Assembly (NCBI RefSeq): GCF_020181595.1
Contig: NZ_CP084028.1
Coordinates: 4,257,906 to 4,308,010, forward strand
Source of the DNA: [Mycobacterium] vasticus
GTDB taxonomy: Bacteria; Actinomycetota; Actinomycetes; Mycobacteriales; Mycobacteriaceae
Direction: 5' to 3'
DNA length: 50,105 nucleotides
The position numbers were made by a program, and so were the translations under genes. Below the pieces are notes generated by a model that was not told where the DNA came from, ran no database searches, and saw only the letters and a program-made list of their open reading frames with translations. Shown piece after piece: positions 20,387 to 29,067 of the stretch (its first letter is position 1; every line of letters starts with the position of its first letter).

Positions 20387-21219
20387 CCACCTCGGTTGAG
20401 GAAGAGGCGCTCCAGCACCCGCGCCAGACCGTCGTCGGTGTTGGGCGCGGTGATCTCGTCGGCGGCGGCCAGCACCTGCGGGTGAGCATTGCCCATCGCC
20501 ACACCGTGCCCGGCCCGCCGCAGCATCGGCAGGTCGTTGGGCATGTCGCCGAACGCCACCACGTCGCCGGCGCCGATGCCCCAGGGCGTGATCAATTCCT
20601 CGATGCCGGTGGCCTTGGTGATACCCGCCGGAACCACCTCGATCAGGCCGTTGTTGGTGGAATAGGTGAGCTCGGCGGCGTCGCCGATGTGGGCGGTCAA
20701 CTCCGCGGCCATGTCGGCGCTGGCCGCACCCGCCTTGCGGATCAGCAGTTTGATCGCCGGCTCCGACAGCAGATCGGCCACCGACACCTCGGTGTTGTCC
20801 GGGTTGAGCCAGGCGTGTTCGTAGCCCGGTGAGCTGACGAACTGCGGGGTCGCCGCGTCGTGGGCCCGCTCGCCGATCCGTTCCACCGCCAGGCCCGCTC
20901 CCGGCATCACGCGGCCGACCACCTCGGCCAGCTTCATCAGCTGGTCGGCCGACAGTGTGCGCGCCGAGATCACCCGGTCGGTGTCGGGGTCATAGAGCAC
21001 CGCCCCGTTGGCGCACACCGCCATCGGGGCGAAGCCCAGGGCGTCGACCACCGGGGCAATCCAGCGCGGCGGGCGCCCGGTGGCCAAAATGAACCGGGAG
21101 CCGGAATCAACGGCCGCAGCCACCGCCGCCCGGGTCCGCGCGGTGATGGTCTCGGTGTCGTCGAGCAGGGTGCCGTCGACGTCGCTAGCGATCACCGCCG
21201 GCGATGCGACGCCGCCCAT
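20383..21219 (-). CDS. HAD-superfamily Cof-type phosphatase (Rv3813c-like)
   Basis: The product is 278 residues. Motif I is ASDVDGTLLDD, motif II lies in FILATGRPP, and motifs III and IV are in KATGIEEL and VAFGDMPNDLPML. The arrangement is that of the Cof/SupH type IIB HAD phosphatases that act on small phosphorylated metabolites; the substrate is unknown. The ATG at 21219 shares one base with the stop of the upstream acyltransferase (TGATG), so the genes are coupled. A long upstream frame to 21510 is a shadow. Confidence 0.92.
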   Translation of the reverse strand: MGGVASPAVIASDVDGTLLDDTETITARTRAAVAAAVDSGSRFILATGRPPRWIAPVVDALGFAPMAVCANGAVLYDPDTDRVISARTLSADQLMKLAEVVGRVMPGAGLAVERIGERAHDAATPQFVSSPGYEHAWLNPDNTEVSVADLLSEPAIKLLIRKAGAASADMAAELTAHIGDAAELTYSTNNGLIEVVPAGITKATGIEELITPWGIGAGDVVAFGDMPNDLPMLRRAGHGVAMGNAHPQVLAAADEITAPNTDDGLARVLERLFLNRGG

Positions 21220-21974
21220 CAGCGCTTGCCCCGCTTCAGCCGTTTGCGGTCCCGTTCGGCCAGTTCGGCCTCGCGCATCCGCAGCGCCTCGGCCATCGTG
21301 GGTGCGCTGCCGCCCAGGCGCCGCGGCACCCAGTACGCGCCGGACGGGTGCGGGTACTGCAGCTGCGCCTGCTCCAGCATGGCGACCATGGTGTCGCGCA
21401 GCTCGGCGGTGGTGGCCTCGATGTCGCCGGACGGGGTTATCGGCGTGCCGATCTTGGCGAGCACCGGAATGTGGTTGCGCCACAGGTGCTTCGGATGATC
21501 TTTGGTCCACACCCGGTGGATGCCCCAGACGATGACGGGAATGATCGGCACCCCGGCGGCGGCGGCCATCCGCACCGCACCGGTCTTGAACTCGCGCAAC
21601 TCGAAGCTGCGGCTGATGGTGGCCTCCGGGTGCAGGCCGACCAGCTCCCCGTCGCGCAGCTTGCGCACCGCCACGTCGTAGGCGCCGGACCCGGCGGAGC
21701 GGTCCACCGGGATCAGCTTGACGTGCCTGATGACGTAGCTGACCACCGGCACCCGGGTCATCTCGGCCTTGATCATGAACCGCAGCCGGCGTCCCCGCCG
21801 CAAAGCAGCGATGGAGCCGGGGTACCAGTCCAGGTAGCTGGTGTGGTTCAGCGCCAGCACCGCGCCGCCGTGTTCGGGAATGTTCTCCAGGCCCTCGATG
21901 GTCAGGTGCGGCCCGTTGGCGTTCACCACCCGCGGCACCACGATCTCCAGCATGCGGAAGAAGGGTTCGGCCAT
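21219..21974 (-). CDS. PlsC-type 1-acylglycerol-phosphate acyltransferase (Rv3815c-like)
   Basis: The product is 251 residues. The acyltransferase motifs are NHTSYLDW (HX4D, catalytic), the PVDRS segment, and HPEATISRS (EGTRS-equivalent). It is expected to acylate lysophosphatidate or a related glycolipid at the inner membrane. The ATG at 21974 is chosen because family similarity starts there. It lies 7 bp after the second acyltransferase gene and overlaps the HAD gene, forming a three-gene operon. M. tuberculosis has three tandem copies here (Rv3814c-Rv3816c); this genome has two. Confidence 0.92.
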   Translation of the reverse strand: MAEPFFRMLEIVVPRVVNANGPHLTIEGLENIPEHGGAVLALNHTSYLDWYPGSIAALRRGRRLRFMIKAEMTRVPVVSYVIRHVKLIPVDRSAGSGAYDVAVRKLRDGELVGLHPEATISRSFELREFKTGAVRMAAAAGVPIIPVIVWGIHRVWTKDHPKHLWRNHIPVLAKIGTPITPSGDIEATTAELRDTMVAMLEQAQLQYPHPSGAYWVPRRLGGSAPTMAEALRMREAELAERDRKRLKRGKR

Positions 21975-21981
21975 GCCAGCG

Positions 21982-22749
21982 CTACTCCGAGGCGTGACGG
22001 CGGGCGGCCCGCGCCTCCGCCTTGCGTGCGGCCTCGGCGGCGTCGAGCTCGAGTGCCTCCGCCGGTGTCGGCGCGCCCCCGCCGAGCCGGTGGGGCACCC
22101 AGAACTCCCCGGCCGGGTGCTCGGGATAGGCGTCCTGCGTCTGCTCGAGCAGATGCTGCATCCGGGTCTGCAGCAGCGCACGCAGATCCTCGACCGGCAG
22201 CGTCGGCGGAATCGGCTCGCCAATGGTCACCGAGATCGGGATCTTGCTGCGGCCCAGCCGCCTGGGGTGGTCCTTGGTCCAGAGTCGCTGGGCGCCCCAC
22301 ACGATGTGCGGAATGATCGGCACCTGCGCGTCGATGGCCATCCGGGCCGCACCGCTCTTGAACTCCCGCAGCTCGAAACTGCGGCTGATGGTGGCCTCCG
22401 GGTAGACGCCGACCAACTCGCCGGCCTTGAGGTACTCCACGGCGGAGGTGTAGGCGTCGCCGCCCTGCCCGCGGTCCACCGCGATGTGCTTGCAGCCGCG
22501 CATGACCGGGCCGGTGAACTTGTTGTCGAACGTCTCCTGCTTGACCAGGAAGCGCACCCGGCGACGCGGCTTGCCCAGGTAACTGGCCATCCCGGCGAAC
22601 GTGAAGTCGAGGTAGCCGGTGTGGTTGATCGCGATCACCGCACCGCCGGTGGCGGGCACGTTCTCGGCGCCGACGACGGTGATCTTGAGCCCCTCGAAGC
22701 GCCAAAGCGTGCGGGCAGCCGTCGCGACACTTCCGTACCAGAGCTCCAC
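21982..22749 (-). CDS. PlsC-type acyltransferase (Rv3816c-like)
   Basis: The product is 255 residues, starting with GTG at 22749 (VELWYGSVATAARTLWRF). Motifs are NHTGYLDF (HX4D), AVDRGQG and YPEATISRSFELREFKSG. The C-terminus is a charged Ala/Arg/Glu helix (AAEAARKAEARAARRH). It is paralogous to the next gene: both share the ATISRSFELREFK block and a TKDHP segment. It is the first gene of the acyltransferase-acyltransferase-HAD operon and is divergent from the Rieske gene. The exact acceptor is not deducible from sequence. Confidence 0.92.
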   Translation of the reverse strand: MELWYGSVATAARTLWRFEGLKITVVGAENVPATGGAVIAINHTGYLDFTFAGMASYLGKPRRRVRFLVKQETFDNKFTGPVMRGCKHIAVDRGQGGDAYTSAVEYLKAGELVGVYPEATISRSFELREFKSGAARMAIDAQVPIIPHIVWGAQRLWTKDHPRRLGRSKIPISVTIGEPIPPTLPVEDLRALLQTRMQHLLEQTQDAYPEHPAGEFWVPHRLGGGAPTPAEALELDAAEAARKAEARAARRHASE

Positions 22750-22789
22750 AGGGGTCCAGCCTAGGCGATCCGCCCGGCTCTACCGCCGT

Positions 22790-22795
22790 TAAGCT
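22790..22795 (+). promoter_or_regulatory. Candidate -10 of the Rieske/MBL gene
   Basis: TAAGCT lies about 40 nt upstream of the GTG at 22835, leaving a leader of about 33 nt with a GGGAGTGG Shine-Dalgarno-like element. No clear -35 is present. Confidence 0.3.
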
Positions 22796-22834
22796 CGGAG
22801 GGAATCTCTTCAGGCGAGGCGGGAGTGGGAACTA

Positions 22835-24394
22835 GTGCAGGTCACCAGCGTCGGGCACGCCGGCTTCCGGATCGAGACCCCGGCGGGCAGCATCCTCTGC
22901 GACCCCTGGGTGAACCCCGCCTACTTCGCGTCGTGGTTCCCGTTCCCGGACAACTCCGAGCTGGACTGGGATGCCCTCGGCGACTGCGACTACCTGTATA
23001 TCTCGCACCTGCACCACGACCACTTCGACCCGCGGCACCTGAGCAAGCACGTCAACAAGGACGCGGTGGTGTTGCTGCCGGACTTCCCGGTGCCCGACCT
23101 GCGCGGTGAGCTGGAGAAGCTGGGCTTCCACCGGTTCTTCGAGACAGAAGACTCGGTGCGGCACACGGTGAGCGGCCCCAAGGGCGAGCTGGACGTGATG
23201 ATCATCGCGCTGCGCGCCCCGGCCGACGGCCCGATCGGCGACTCGGGGCTGGTGGTGCACGACGGCACGACGACCGTGTTCAACATGAACGACTGCCGGC
23301 CGATCGACCTGGACGTACTCGGTGCGTTCGATGCGATCGACGTGCACCTGCTGCAGTACTCCGGGGCGATCTGGTACCCGATGGTCTACGACATGCCGGC
23401 CCGCGCCAAGGAGGCGTTCGGCACCCAGAAGCGGCAGCGGCAGATGGACCGGGCCCGCCAGTACATCGACCATGTCGGCGCGACCTGGGTGGTGCCCTCG
23501 GCCGGCCCGCCGTGCTTCTTGGATCCCGAGCTGCGTGACCTCAACGATGATCATGGCGACCCGGCCAACATCTTCCCCGACGAGATGGTGTTCCTAGATC
23601 AGATGCGCCAGGGCGGCCACGACCGCGGGCTGCTGATGATCCCCGGCACCACCGCGAGTTTCACCGGCGCGCAATTGGATTCGCTGACCCACCCGATCCC
23701 CGAGGCCGACGTCGAGGCGATCTTCACCTCCGGCAAGGCGGACTACATCGCCGCCTATGCCGATCGGATGGCCCCGGTGCTGGCCGCCGAGAAGGCGTCC
23801 TGGGCGCCGGCGGCGGGCCCGGCCATGCTGGAGCCGCTGCGCGCGCTGTTCGAGCCGATCATGGGCAAGAGCAACGAGATCTGCGACGGCATCGGCTATC
23901 CGGTGGAGCTGGTGCTCGACGGTCCCGAGCACACCGAGACAGTGGTGCTGGACTTCCCCGAACGCATAGTGCGCGAACCTGTTGCGGGCGAGAAGTTCCG
24001 CTACGGCTTCGGAATACCGCCGGAGCTGGTGCGGACCGTGCTGCGCGACAACGAACCGGACTGGGTCAACACCATCTTCCTGTCCACCCGGTTCCGGGCC
24101 TGGCGGGTCGGCGGCTACAACGAGTACCTCTACACGTTCTTCAAGTGCCTGACCGAGGACCGGATCGTCTACGCCGACGGCTGGTTCGGTGAGAGCCACG
24201 ACGACTCGGCGATGATCGAGTTGGGTGACTGGCAGATTCAGCGTCGCTGCCCACACATGAAGGCCGACCTGTCGAAGTTCGGGGTGATCGAGGGCGAGAC
24301 CCTGACCTGCAACCAGCACGGCTGGCAGTGGGACCTCAAGACCGGCCGCTGCCTGACCGCCAAGGGCCACGAGTTGCGCTGCGAGAAACTGTGA
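22835..24394 (+). CDS. Metallo-beta-lactamase fold with C-terminal Rieske [2Fe-2S] domain (Rv3818-like)
   Basis: The product is 519 residues. The N-terminal half is a UlaG-like metallo-beta-lactamase fold with the metal motif SHLHHDHFD (HxHxDH). The C-terminal about 90 residues hold a Rieske cluster motif, CPH-x17-CNQH, in RRCPHMKAD and LTCNQHGWQWD. The combination resembles CMP-sialate hydroxylase-type proteins, but the substrate in mycobacteria is unknown. It probably acts in the cytoplasm with an electron-transfer partner. The start is GTG. The last codons overlap the next gene (GTGA), so the two are coupled. Confidence 0.9.
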   Translation: MQVTSVGHAGFRIETPAGSILCDPWVNPAYFASWFPFPDNSELDWDALGDCDYLYISHLHHDHFDPRHLSKHVNKDAVVLLPDFPVPDLRGELEKLGFHRFFETEDSVRHTVSGPKGELDVMIIALRAPADGPIGDSGLVVHDGTTTVFNMNDCRPIDLDVLGAFDAIDVHLLQYSGAIWYPMVYDMPARAKEAFGTQKRQRQMDRARQYIDHVGATWVVPSAGPPCFLDPELRDLNDDHGDPANIFPDEMVFLDQMRQGGHDRGLLMIPGTTASFTGAQLDSLTHPIPEADVEAIFTSGKADYIAAYADRMAPVLAAEKASWAPAAGPAMLEPLRALFEPIMGKSNEICDGIGYPVELVLDGPEHTETVVLDFPERIVREPVAGEKFRYGFGIPPELVRTVLRDNEPDWVNTIFLSTRFRAWRVGGYNEYLYTFFKCLTEDRIVYADGWFGESHDDSAMIELGDWQIQRRCPHMKADLSKFGVIEGETLTCNQHGWQWDLKTGRCLTAKGHELRCEKL

Positions 24395-24723
24395 CCGGCT
24401 CCTACGACGACGGCCTGGTGGTGTTGGACGCCCAGGCGATCACGTTGCGCCGCTACCACTTTCCCTCCGGTACGGCCAAGGTGATCCCGCTGTCTGCGGT
24501 GGTCGGCTACCGCGCCGAACCGCTGGGGGTGGTTCACCGGTTTCGGATCTGGGGTAGCTCGGATCTGCGGCGCTGGCTGCCACTGGACATCGGGCGGCCG
24601 ATGCGCAGCACGCTGGTCACCCTGGATCTCGCGGGCTCCCCGTGGCCGCAGCCGGCCTTCACCCCGGCCGAACCGGAGAAGTTCTGTGAACTGCTCGACG
24701 AGCTGCTGGCCGGTAGGGTGTGA
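24391..24723 (+). CDS. Conserved hypothetical protein coupled to the Rieske gene (Rv3819-like)
   Basis: The product is 110 residues, the size of Rv3819. It starts at a GTG overlapping the Rieske stop (GTGA). The sequence is beta-rich (GLVVLDAQAITLRRYHFP, KVIPLSAVVGYRAEP) with a C-terminal amphipathic helix (EPEKFCELLDELLAG), a pattern compatible with a PH-like fold. No catalytic motif is visible. Coupling to the Rieske gene suggests an accessory role, but this is inference. Confidence 0.8.
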   Translation: MTGSYDDGLVVLDAQAITLRRYHFPSGTAKVIPLSAVVGYRAEPLGVVHRFRIWGSSDLRRWLPLDIGRPMRSTLVTLDLAGSPWPQPAFTPAEPEKFCELLDELLAGRV

Positions 24724-24725
24724 CC

Positions 24726-25031
24726 ATGTTCGTCGATCGGGCAGGACTGCGTTACGGCGCTCGTGAGTCGAGTGCCGCCGGCGAGCACGCCCAGACCGGT
24801 GGACAACACCTTGCGGGGTCCTCGCCGGTGGAGGGGATGTTCGGGGATTTCCCGGAGGCCGCCGGCCTGCATGAGGTGGTCGGTGCGGCCCACGACCATC
24901 ACACCACAGCACTGGACACTCACCAGCGGATCCTCAATGGCGTTGCCCACCATGCGAACTACGCCGAGCAGCAGTTCGGCGCGATGGACGAACGCAACGC
25001 CCAGGCGTTGCGCGACGTGCGGTGCACCTAG
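24726..25031 (+). CDS. DUF2563-family small protein (WXG100-like partner)
   Basis: The product is 101 residues. The start FVDRAGLRYGA, the FGDFPEAAGLHEVV segment and the end MDERNAQALRDVRC match the mycobacterial DUF2563 family as I remember it: Ala/His-rich helical proteins of ESX-substrate-like size with no WXG motif. The ATG at 24726 is taken as start; the GTG at 24720 overlaps the previous stop and is an alternative. It overlaps the hydrolase gene by 10 bp. The set resembles Rv2078-Rv2079-lppJ of M. tuberculosis. It likely pairs with or presents the hydrolase. Confidence 0.82.
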   Translation: MFVDRAGLRYGARESSAAGEHAQTGGQHLAGSSPVEGMFGDFPEAAGLHEVVGAAHDHHTTALDTHQRILNGVAHHANYAEQQFGAMDERNAQALRDVRCT

Positions 25032-26896
25032 AGTCGATCAGCATTGCCCTGCTGGCCGCCGAGGCCGGCGGTGACCCGTGGGTGATCAATGCGGCCCTGC
25101 AGCACGGCCGTCCGGGCCAGATCGACAACCTGGCCCAGGCGTTCCACAACGCCGGCAAGTCCGCCTCCGACGCCGACACCACCTTCGAGCAGGCCCGCAA
25201 GCGCTTTGAGGGCGCCTGGAACCGCGAGACCGGCGACCATCCGATCAACGACGCCGCCCAGGTGCAGCTGGTCACCGGCTCACTCGGCGTGCAGGCCGCC
25301 CAGCTGCCGAAGATCGCCGCCGACCTGGAAAGCATTGCCGCGGCCCTGGCCGAGGCGCAGAAGGCGTCGGCGGCGTGCATCTTTGAACTCGAGACCGTCC
25401 TGGAGGACATCGACAAACACCTGACGCACTGGCTCCAGTTGGACCGGGACCCGACACTGACCGATGAGCAACGCCGGGACGTCCACAACAACATCCACGA
25501 GCTGCAACAGGCGGCGATCGACGACACCAAGGAGACCCTGCGCCGCGTCAAGGCCATCCGCGACGCCTACCTGACGGCGTTGCGCGCCGCCGAGGCCCGG
25601 CTGCGGGCCGAAGGCTACGACCCGGGGCTGGTCAAGAACCTCGACCAGCCGACCTCCCCGCTGGGCGATCCGCTGCTGCCGATCCCGCCGGCCGGCACCG
25701 ACTCGCAGGCGGTCACGAACTGGTGGAACTCGCTGACCCCGCAGCAGCGGGCGACCTACATCGCCCAGCACTCCGAGGATCTGGGCAACCTGCGGGGTAT
25801 CCCGGTCGACGTGTCCAACGAGATCAACCGCGCGGTGATGACCGACGACCTCAATCGCGTCACCGACGTCGCGCACGCGCGGGGTGTGTCCGTCGACGAC
25901 GTGCTGGCCGACCCGGGCAAGTACGGCATGTCGGCTACGGCCATCCACCGCTACAACATCGCCCGCAACACCCAGGACGGCCTGTCCACCTCAGCGGATG
26001 TGAAGGACGAGCGAGGTGATCACCCGGATGTGTTCCTGTGGCGCTACCGGCCCGAGGCATTCGCCAGCGGCGACGGGGCCGCAGCGATCGCCATGGGCAA
26101 TCCGGACAAGGCGGCCAACACCACCGTGCTGGTGAAGGGATTGGGTTCCGGTGTCGCTCAAGGAACCCTGTCCAACCCCGACGGCACCCGGCTGTACCAC
26201 GAGGCCAACGCCGCCGACTGGGACAAGGACACCGCGGTGGTGATGTGGGTCGGTTACGACGCACCCGACTCGGTCTTCGATCCCGGCCTGTACCAACCGA
26301 ACATGGCGCGCACCGGGGGGCAGGCGCTGGCGCTCGACGTCAACTCACTGGCAGCCACCCACCAGGGCGCGCCGACGCACCTGACCGTGGTGGGCCACTC
26401 CTACGGTTCCACGACGGTGGCCGACGCCGCGGCCGGCTACGGCATGCACGCCGACGACGTGGTCCTGGTCGGCAGCCCGGGGACCGACCTCGCTCACTCG
26501 GCCGCCGACTTTCACCTTCCAGAAGGCGGGCATGTCTTCGTCGGTGATTCCGCCCGCGACGAGGTGGGCTGGCTGGGGCACAACACCATTCGGACGCCGT
26601 TCGGCGGAATCGGCTTGGGTGACGACCCAGCCATGGACGACTTCGGCGCGACGCGGTTCAAGGCGGAACTCCCCGACCGCTCACTCAACCCCGTCTACGC
26701 GCACTCGCACTACTTCGACAACGGCTCGGAGTCGCTGTTCAGCATCGCCGACGTGGCCTCCGGGCACGGCGATGCCCTCGAGCACGACGGCATGCTTGCG
26801 CCGCACCGCCGGAACTCCTTCCTGCCGCCGGTCCTCGATCCCGAATCCGCCCGGGACGGCACCGTCGGCCACTACCACGGCACACCCGGCGGCTGA
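25022..26896 (+). CDS. DUF1023 alpha/beta-hydrolase with helical N-terminal domain
   Basis: The product is 624 residues, starting with GTG. Residues about 1-210 are a helical, coiled-coil-rich region like the N-terminal WXG/LXG-type parts of secreted effectors. Residues about 300-560 are a DUF1023 alpha/beta-hydrolase with nucleophile elbow VVGHSYGSTT, an Asp candidate in LVGSPGTDLAH and a His candidate near HSHYFDNG. The C-terminus has a Gly/Asp-rich tail. No signal peptide is visible, in line with export by a type VII system. It lies between a DUF2563 gene and a lipoprotein gene, with overlaps or short gaps, so the three form one unit. The substrate is unknown; lipid or ester hydrolysis is expected from the fold. 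Confidence 0.85.
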   Translation: MHLESISIALLAAEAGGDPWVINAALQHGRPGQIDNLAQAFHNAGKSASDADTTFEQARKRFEGAWNRETGDHPINDAAQVQLVTGSLGVQAAQLPKIAADLESIAAALAEAQKASAACIFELETVLEDIDKHLTHWLQLDRDPTLTDEQRRDVHNNIHELQQAAIDDTKETLRRVKAIRDAYLTALRAAEARLRAEGYDPGLVKNLDQPTSPLGDPLLPIPPAGTDSQAVTNWWNSLTPQQRATYIAQHSEDLGNLRGIPVDVSNEINRAVMTDDLNRVTDVAHARGVSVDDVLADPGKYGMSATAIHRYNIARNTQDGLSTSADVKDERGDHPDVFLWRYRPEAFASGDGAAAIAMGNPDKAANTTVLVKGLGSGVAQGTLSNPDGTRLYHEANAADWDKDTAVVMWVGYDAPDSVFDPGLYQPNMARTGGQALALDVNSLAATHQGAPTHLTVVGHSYGSTTVADAAAGYGMHADDVVLVGSPGTDLAHSAADFHLPEGGHVFVGDSARDEVGWLGHNTIRTPFGGIGLGDDPAMDDFGATRFKAELPDRSLNPVYAHSHYFDNGSESLFSIADVASGHGDALEHDGMLAPHRRNSFLPPVLDPESARDGTVGHYHGTPGG

Positions 26897-26932
26897 ACAT
26901 GCACGACGAACCCTATGGAGAGGACGGAACGA

Positions 26933-27448
26933 GTGTGGAGCTTCTGGAAATCCACTGCGGCGGCGGCGATTACCACTCTGCTGCTGGGCGGGTGTGCTGA
27001 GGTGCGCGACCCCATCACTCCCGAGCAGGCCCGTGCCGAAGTCGTCGACGCCGCCCGCGAGGTCGTCCGTGACCTGCACGCGGATGTCACCGAGGCGCTG
27101 TTCCGCTACGAATCCTGCAATGACCAGGGCGAACCGCCGTTTCGGGGCGTGGTGATGATGTCGTTCTGGATGCCGGGCGTCCCGCACGACCAGCCCGCTG
27201 ATCCGCAGCGTGTCATCGCGGAGATGACCGCGCACGGCTGGAGCACCGACTCCGATTTCATCTCGCACTCGCCGACGCTGCGCAAGGGCGACGTCAACGC
27301 CATCGTCACGGTGGTGCCACCGGCTCGTCCCGGGCAGACGTTCCACAGCCACGTCGGCGTCGATCTCAACGGCCAGTGCCGCGACACCTTCGACCACCGC
27401 AAGGACCGCTCGATCCTCTCGGTCGACGTCTCCAGCGAGGTCAGCTAG
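26933..27448 (+). CDS. Putative lipoprotein (LppJ/LprP-like) after the DUF1023 gene
   Basis: The product is 171 residues from the GTG at 26933, which has GGAGAGG nine bases upstream; an in-frame ATG at 26915 is possible. A short signal peptide ends in the lipobox LLLGGC. The mature part has a conserved Cys pair (YESCND, NGQCRD) likely to form a disulfide and a central beta-rich region (AIVTVVPPARPG). It should be anchored on the outer face of the inner membrane. Its place directly after a hydrolase gene matches Rv2079-lppJ of M. tuberculosis. Role as immunity protein or co-secreted partner is inference. Its TAG shares a CTAG with the converging gene. Confidence 0.82.
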   Translation: MWSFWKSTAAAAITTLLLGGCAEVRDPITPEQARAEVVDAAREVVRDLHADVTEALFRYESCNDQGEPPFRGVVMMSFWMPGVPHDQPADPQRVIAEMTAHGWSTDSDFISHSPTLRKGDVNAIVTVVPPARPGQTFHSHVGVDLNGQCRDTFDHRKDRSILSVDVSSEVS

Positions 27449-29001
27449 CGGTCGGCCAGCACCTGATGTGCGGCGTTGTAGCCGGGGATGAACGTGATCC
27501 CCGGCCCGCCGTGACAACCCGCGCTTCCCAGATACAGTCCGGTGACCGGTAGCGGTTGCCCGACAAAGCCTTTGGCGCCGGGGCGGTTGGGGCCGATCGC
27601 ATTCGGGTTCAGCAGGCCGTGGCAGTAGTCGCCGCCGGGGGCGCCGAACATGGTGGCCATATGTCGCGGAGTGAAGGTGGTGTGCCGGGTGATGCTGTTC
27701 TCGAAATTCGGTGCCAGCCTGGTGATCTTGTCGATCACCCGCTGGCCCATCTCCACCTTCATCTCGCCGTAGTTGCCGTCGCCCTCGATCGGAAACCACA
27801 GCGCGAACGCCGACGCCGCGTGCTTTCCAGCCGGGGCCAGGTCGGGATCGTGCAATGACGGGATCTGCAGCACCACAGTCGGATCGGCGGGCACGATGCC
27901 GCGGCGGGCGTCCTCCCACTGCTGTTGCACCTCCTCGGGGGTGCAGAAGATCCCCAGCGACGCCTGCAGGGCGGGATCGTTGAGCAGCTCATAGGGCGCG
28001 CTGAACCGCGGCGCCTCGTCCAGCGCGAAATGCATCTGCAGGTAGGAGCCCCGGTGGTCGGTGCGGGCGTAGCGGGCGCGGACGTCCTCGGGTATCGCGT
28101 GCGGATCGATCAGGTCGCCGATGGTGGCGTCGGGCGCGATGGCCGACACCACCACCGGCGCTGCGACGGTGTCCCCGGTTTCGGTACGCACTCCGGTCAC
28201 CCGGCCGTCGGCCACCAGGATCTCGGCCACCTTGGCACGCAGCCGCAGCTCACCGCCGAGGCCGGTGAAGGTGTCGGCCAGATGCCCGGTCAGCGCGCCG
28301 ATCCCGCCGCGCAGCTTCTTCATCAGGATGGTGTTCTCGTCGGGAACCCCCAGTCCGTAGGCCAGCGCCGCGGCACTGCCGGGGGTGGACGGACCGCGGT
28401 AGAGCGTGTTGACGGCCAGCACGGTGAACGACCCGCGCAGCGCCCCGTGCTTCTCCCGGTCGGGTAGGTAGCGGTCCAGCACGTCGGTGACCGAGGCGAA
28501 CAACATGTCGTCGATTGCGGCACGCTCGAACTCGTTTGTGGCGCAGGCATACATCTCGTCGAGCGTCTTGGGCGGACGGCCGGCCTCGAAGCGGCCCAGC
28601 GCCCGGGTGGGGGCCTGGCTCCAGGCCAGCAGCCCGGCCATGCCGTTGACGGCCTCGGCCCCGTGCACCTCGGACAGGTGGGTGAACAGCTTCATCGGGT
28701 CGGTGTACTGGATCAGCGGGTCATCGCCGACTCCGCGCATCGCCACCGACATCACCTCGAGGTCGAGGCTGTCCAAGTCGTCCAGACCCAACTCGGCGCT
28801 GACCGCGCGCGACGTCGGGAACTGCACCGAGCCGGCTATCTCGAACCGGTAGCCGTCGAACAACTCCACCGTCGACGCCATCCCGCCGGCGTAGAGCCCG
28901 GACTCCAAGCACAGGGTGCGAAGTCCCCCGCGCTGCAGGATGAGCGCCGCCGCAAGCCCGTTGTGCCCGGCACCTATGACGATCGCGTCGTAATCGGCCA
29001 T
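27445..29001 (-). CDS. FAD-dependent phytoene-desaturase-like oxidoreductase (Rv3829c-like)
   Basis: The product is 518 residues. The N-terminus has the dinucleotide motif VIGAGHNGLAAALIL, followed by GGMAST. The C-terminal FAD-contact region is GLYLGSAGCHGGPGI. The whole resembles CrtI/retinol-desaturase-type dehydrogenases, called Rv3829c in M. tuberculosis. The substrate is unknown. The ATG at 29001 has AAGGGTGGG upstream; a GTG at 29010 is an alternative. It lies 66 bp downstream of the TetR gene on the same strand, with a TetR operator in the gap. Confidence 0.92.
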   Translation of the reverse strand: MADYDAIVIGAGHNGLAAALILQRGGLRTLCLESGLYAGGMASTVELFDGYRFEIAGSVQFPTSRAVSAELGLDDLDSLDLEVMSVAMRGVGDDPLIQYTDPMKLFTHLSEVHGAEAVNGMAGLLAWSQAPTRALGRFEAGRPPKTLDEMYACATNEFERAAIDDMLFASVTDVLDRYLPDREKHGALRGSFTVLAVNTLYRGPSTPGSAAALAYGLGVPDENTILMKKLRGGIGALTGHLADTFTGLGGELRLRAKVAEILVADGRVTGVRTETGDTVAAPVVVSAIAPDATIGDLIDPHAIPEDVRARYARTDHRGSYLQMHFALDEAPRFSAPYELLNDPALQASLGIFCTPEEVQQQWEDARRGIVPADPTVVLQIPSLHDPDLAPAGKHAASAFALWFPIEGDGNYGEMKVEMGQRVIDKITRLAPNFENSITRHTTFTPRHMATMFGAPGGDYCHGLLNPNAIGPNRPGAKGFVGQPLPVTGLYLGSAGCHGGPGITFIPGYNAAHQVLADR

Positions 29002-29046
29002 CACACCCACCCTTCTCGACTTTGGCAGGCTGACACGGGCCGATGA

Positions 29047-29064
29047 GTTTTGTCAATAATGTCG
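29047..29064. promoter_or_regulatory. TetR operator copy 1, before the dehydrogenase
   Basis: GTTTTGTCAATAATGTCG lies between the TetR stop (29068) and the dehydrogenase start (29001). It matches the site at 29681-29698, read on the minus strand, at 17 of 18 positions. Two near-identical sites bounding a TetR gene indicate that this regulator controls both its own gene and the dehydrogenase. Confidence 0.7.
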
Positions 29065-29067
29065 AAA

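Noticed and set aside
26681..27919. A 412-residue minus-strand frame across the lipoprotein and dehydrogenase 3' ends
   Set aside because: It spans two supported genes and a convergent junction and has shadow composition.
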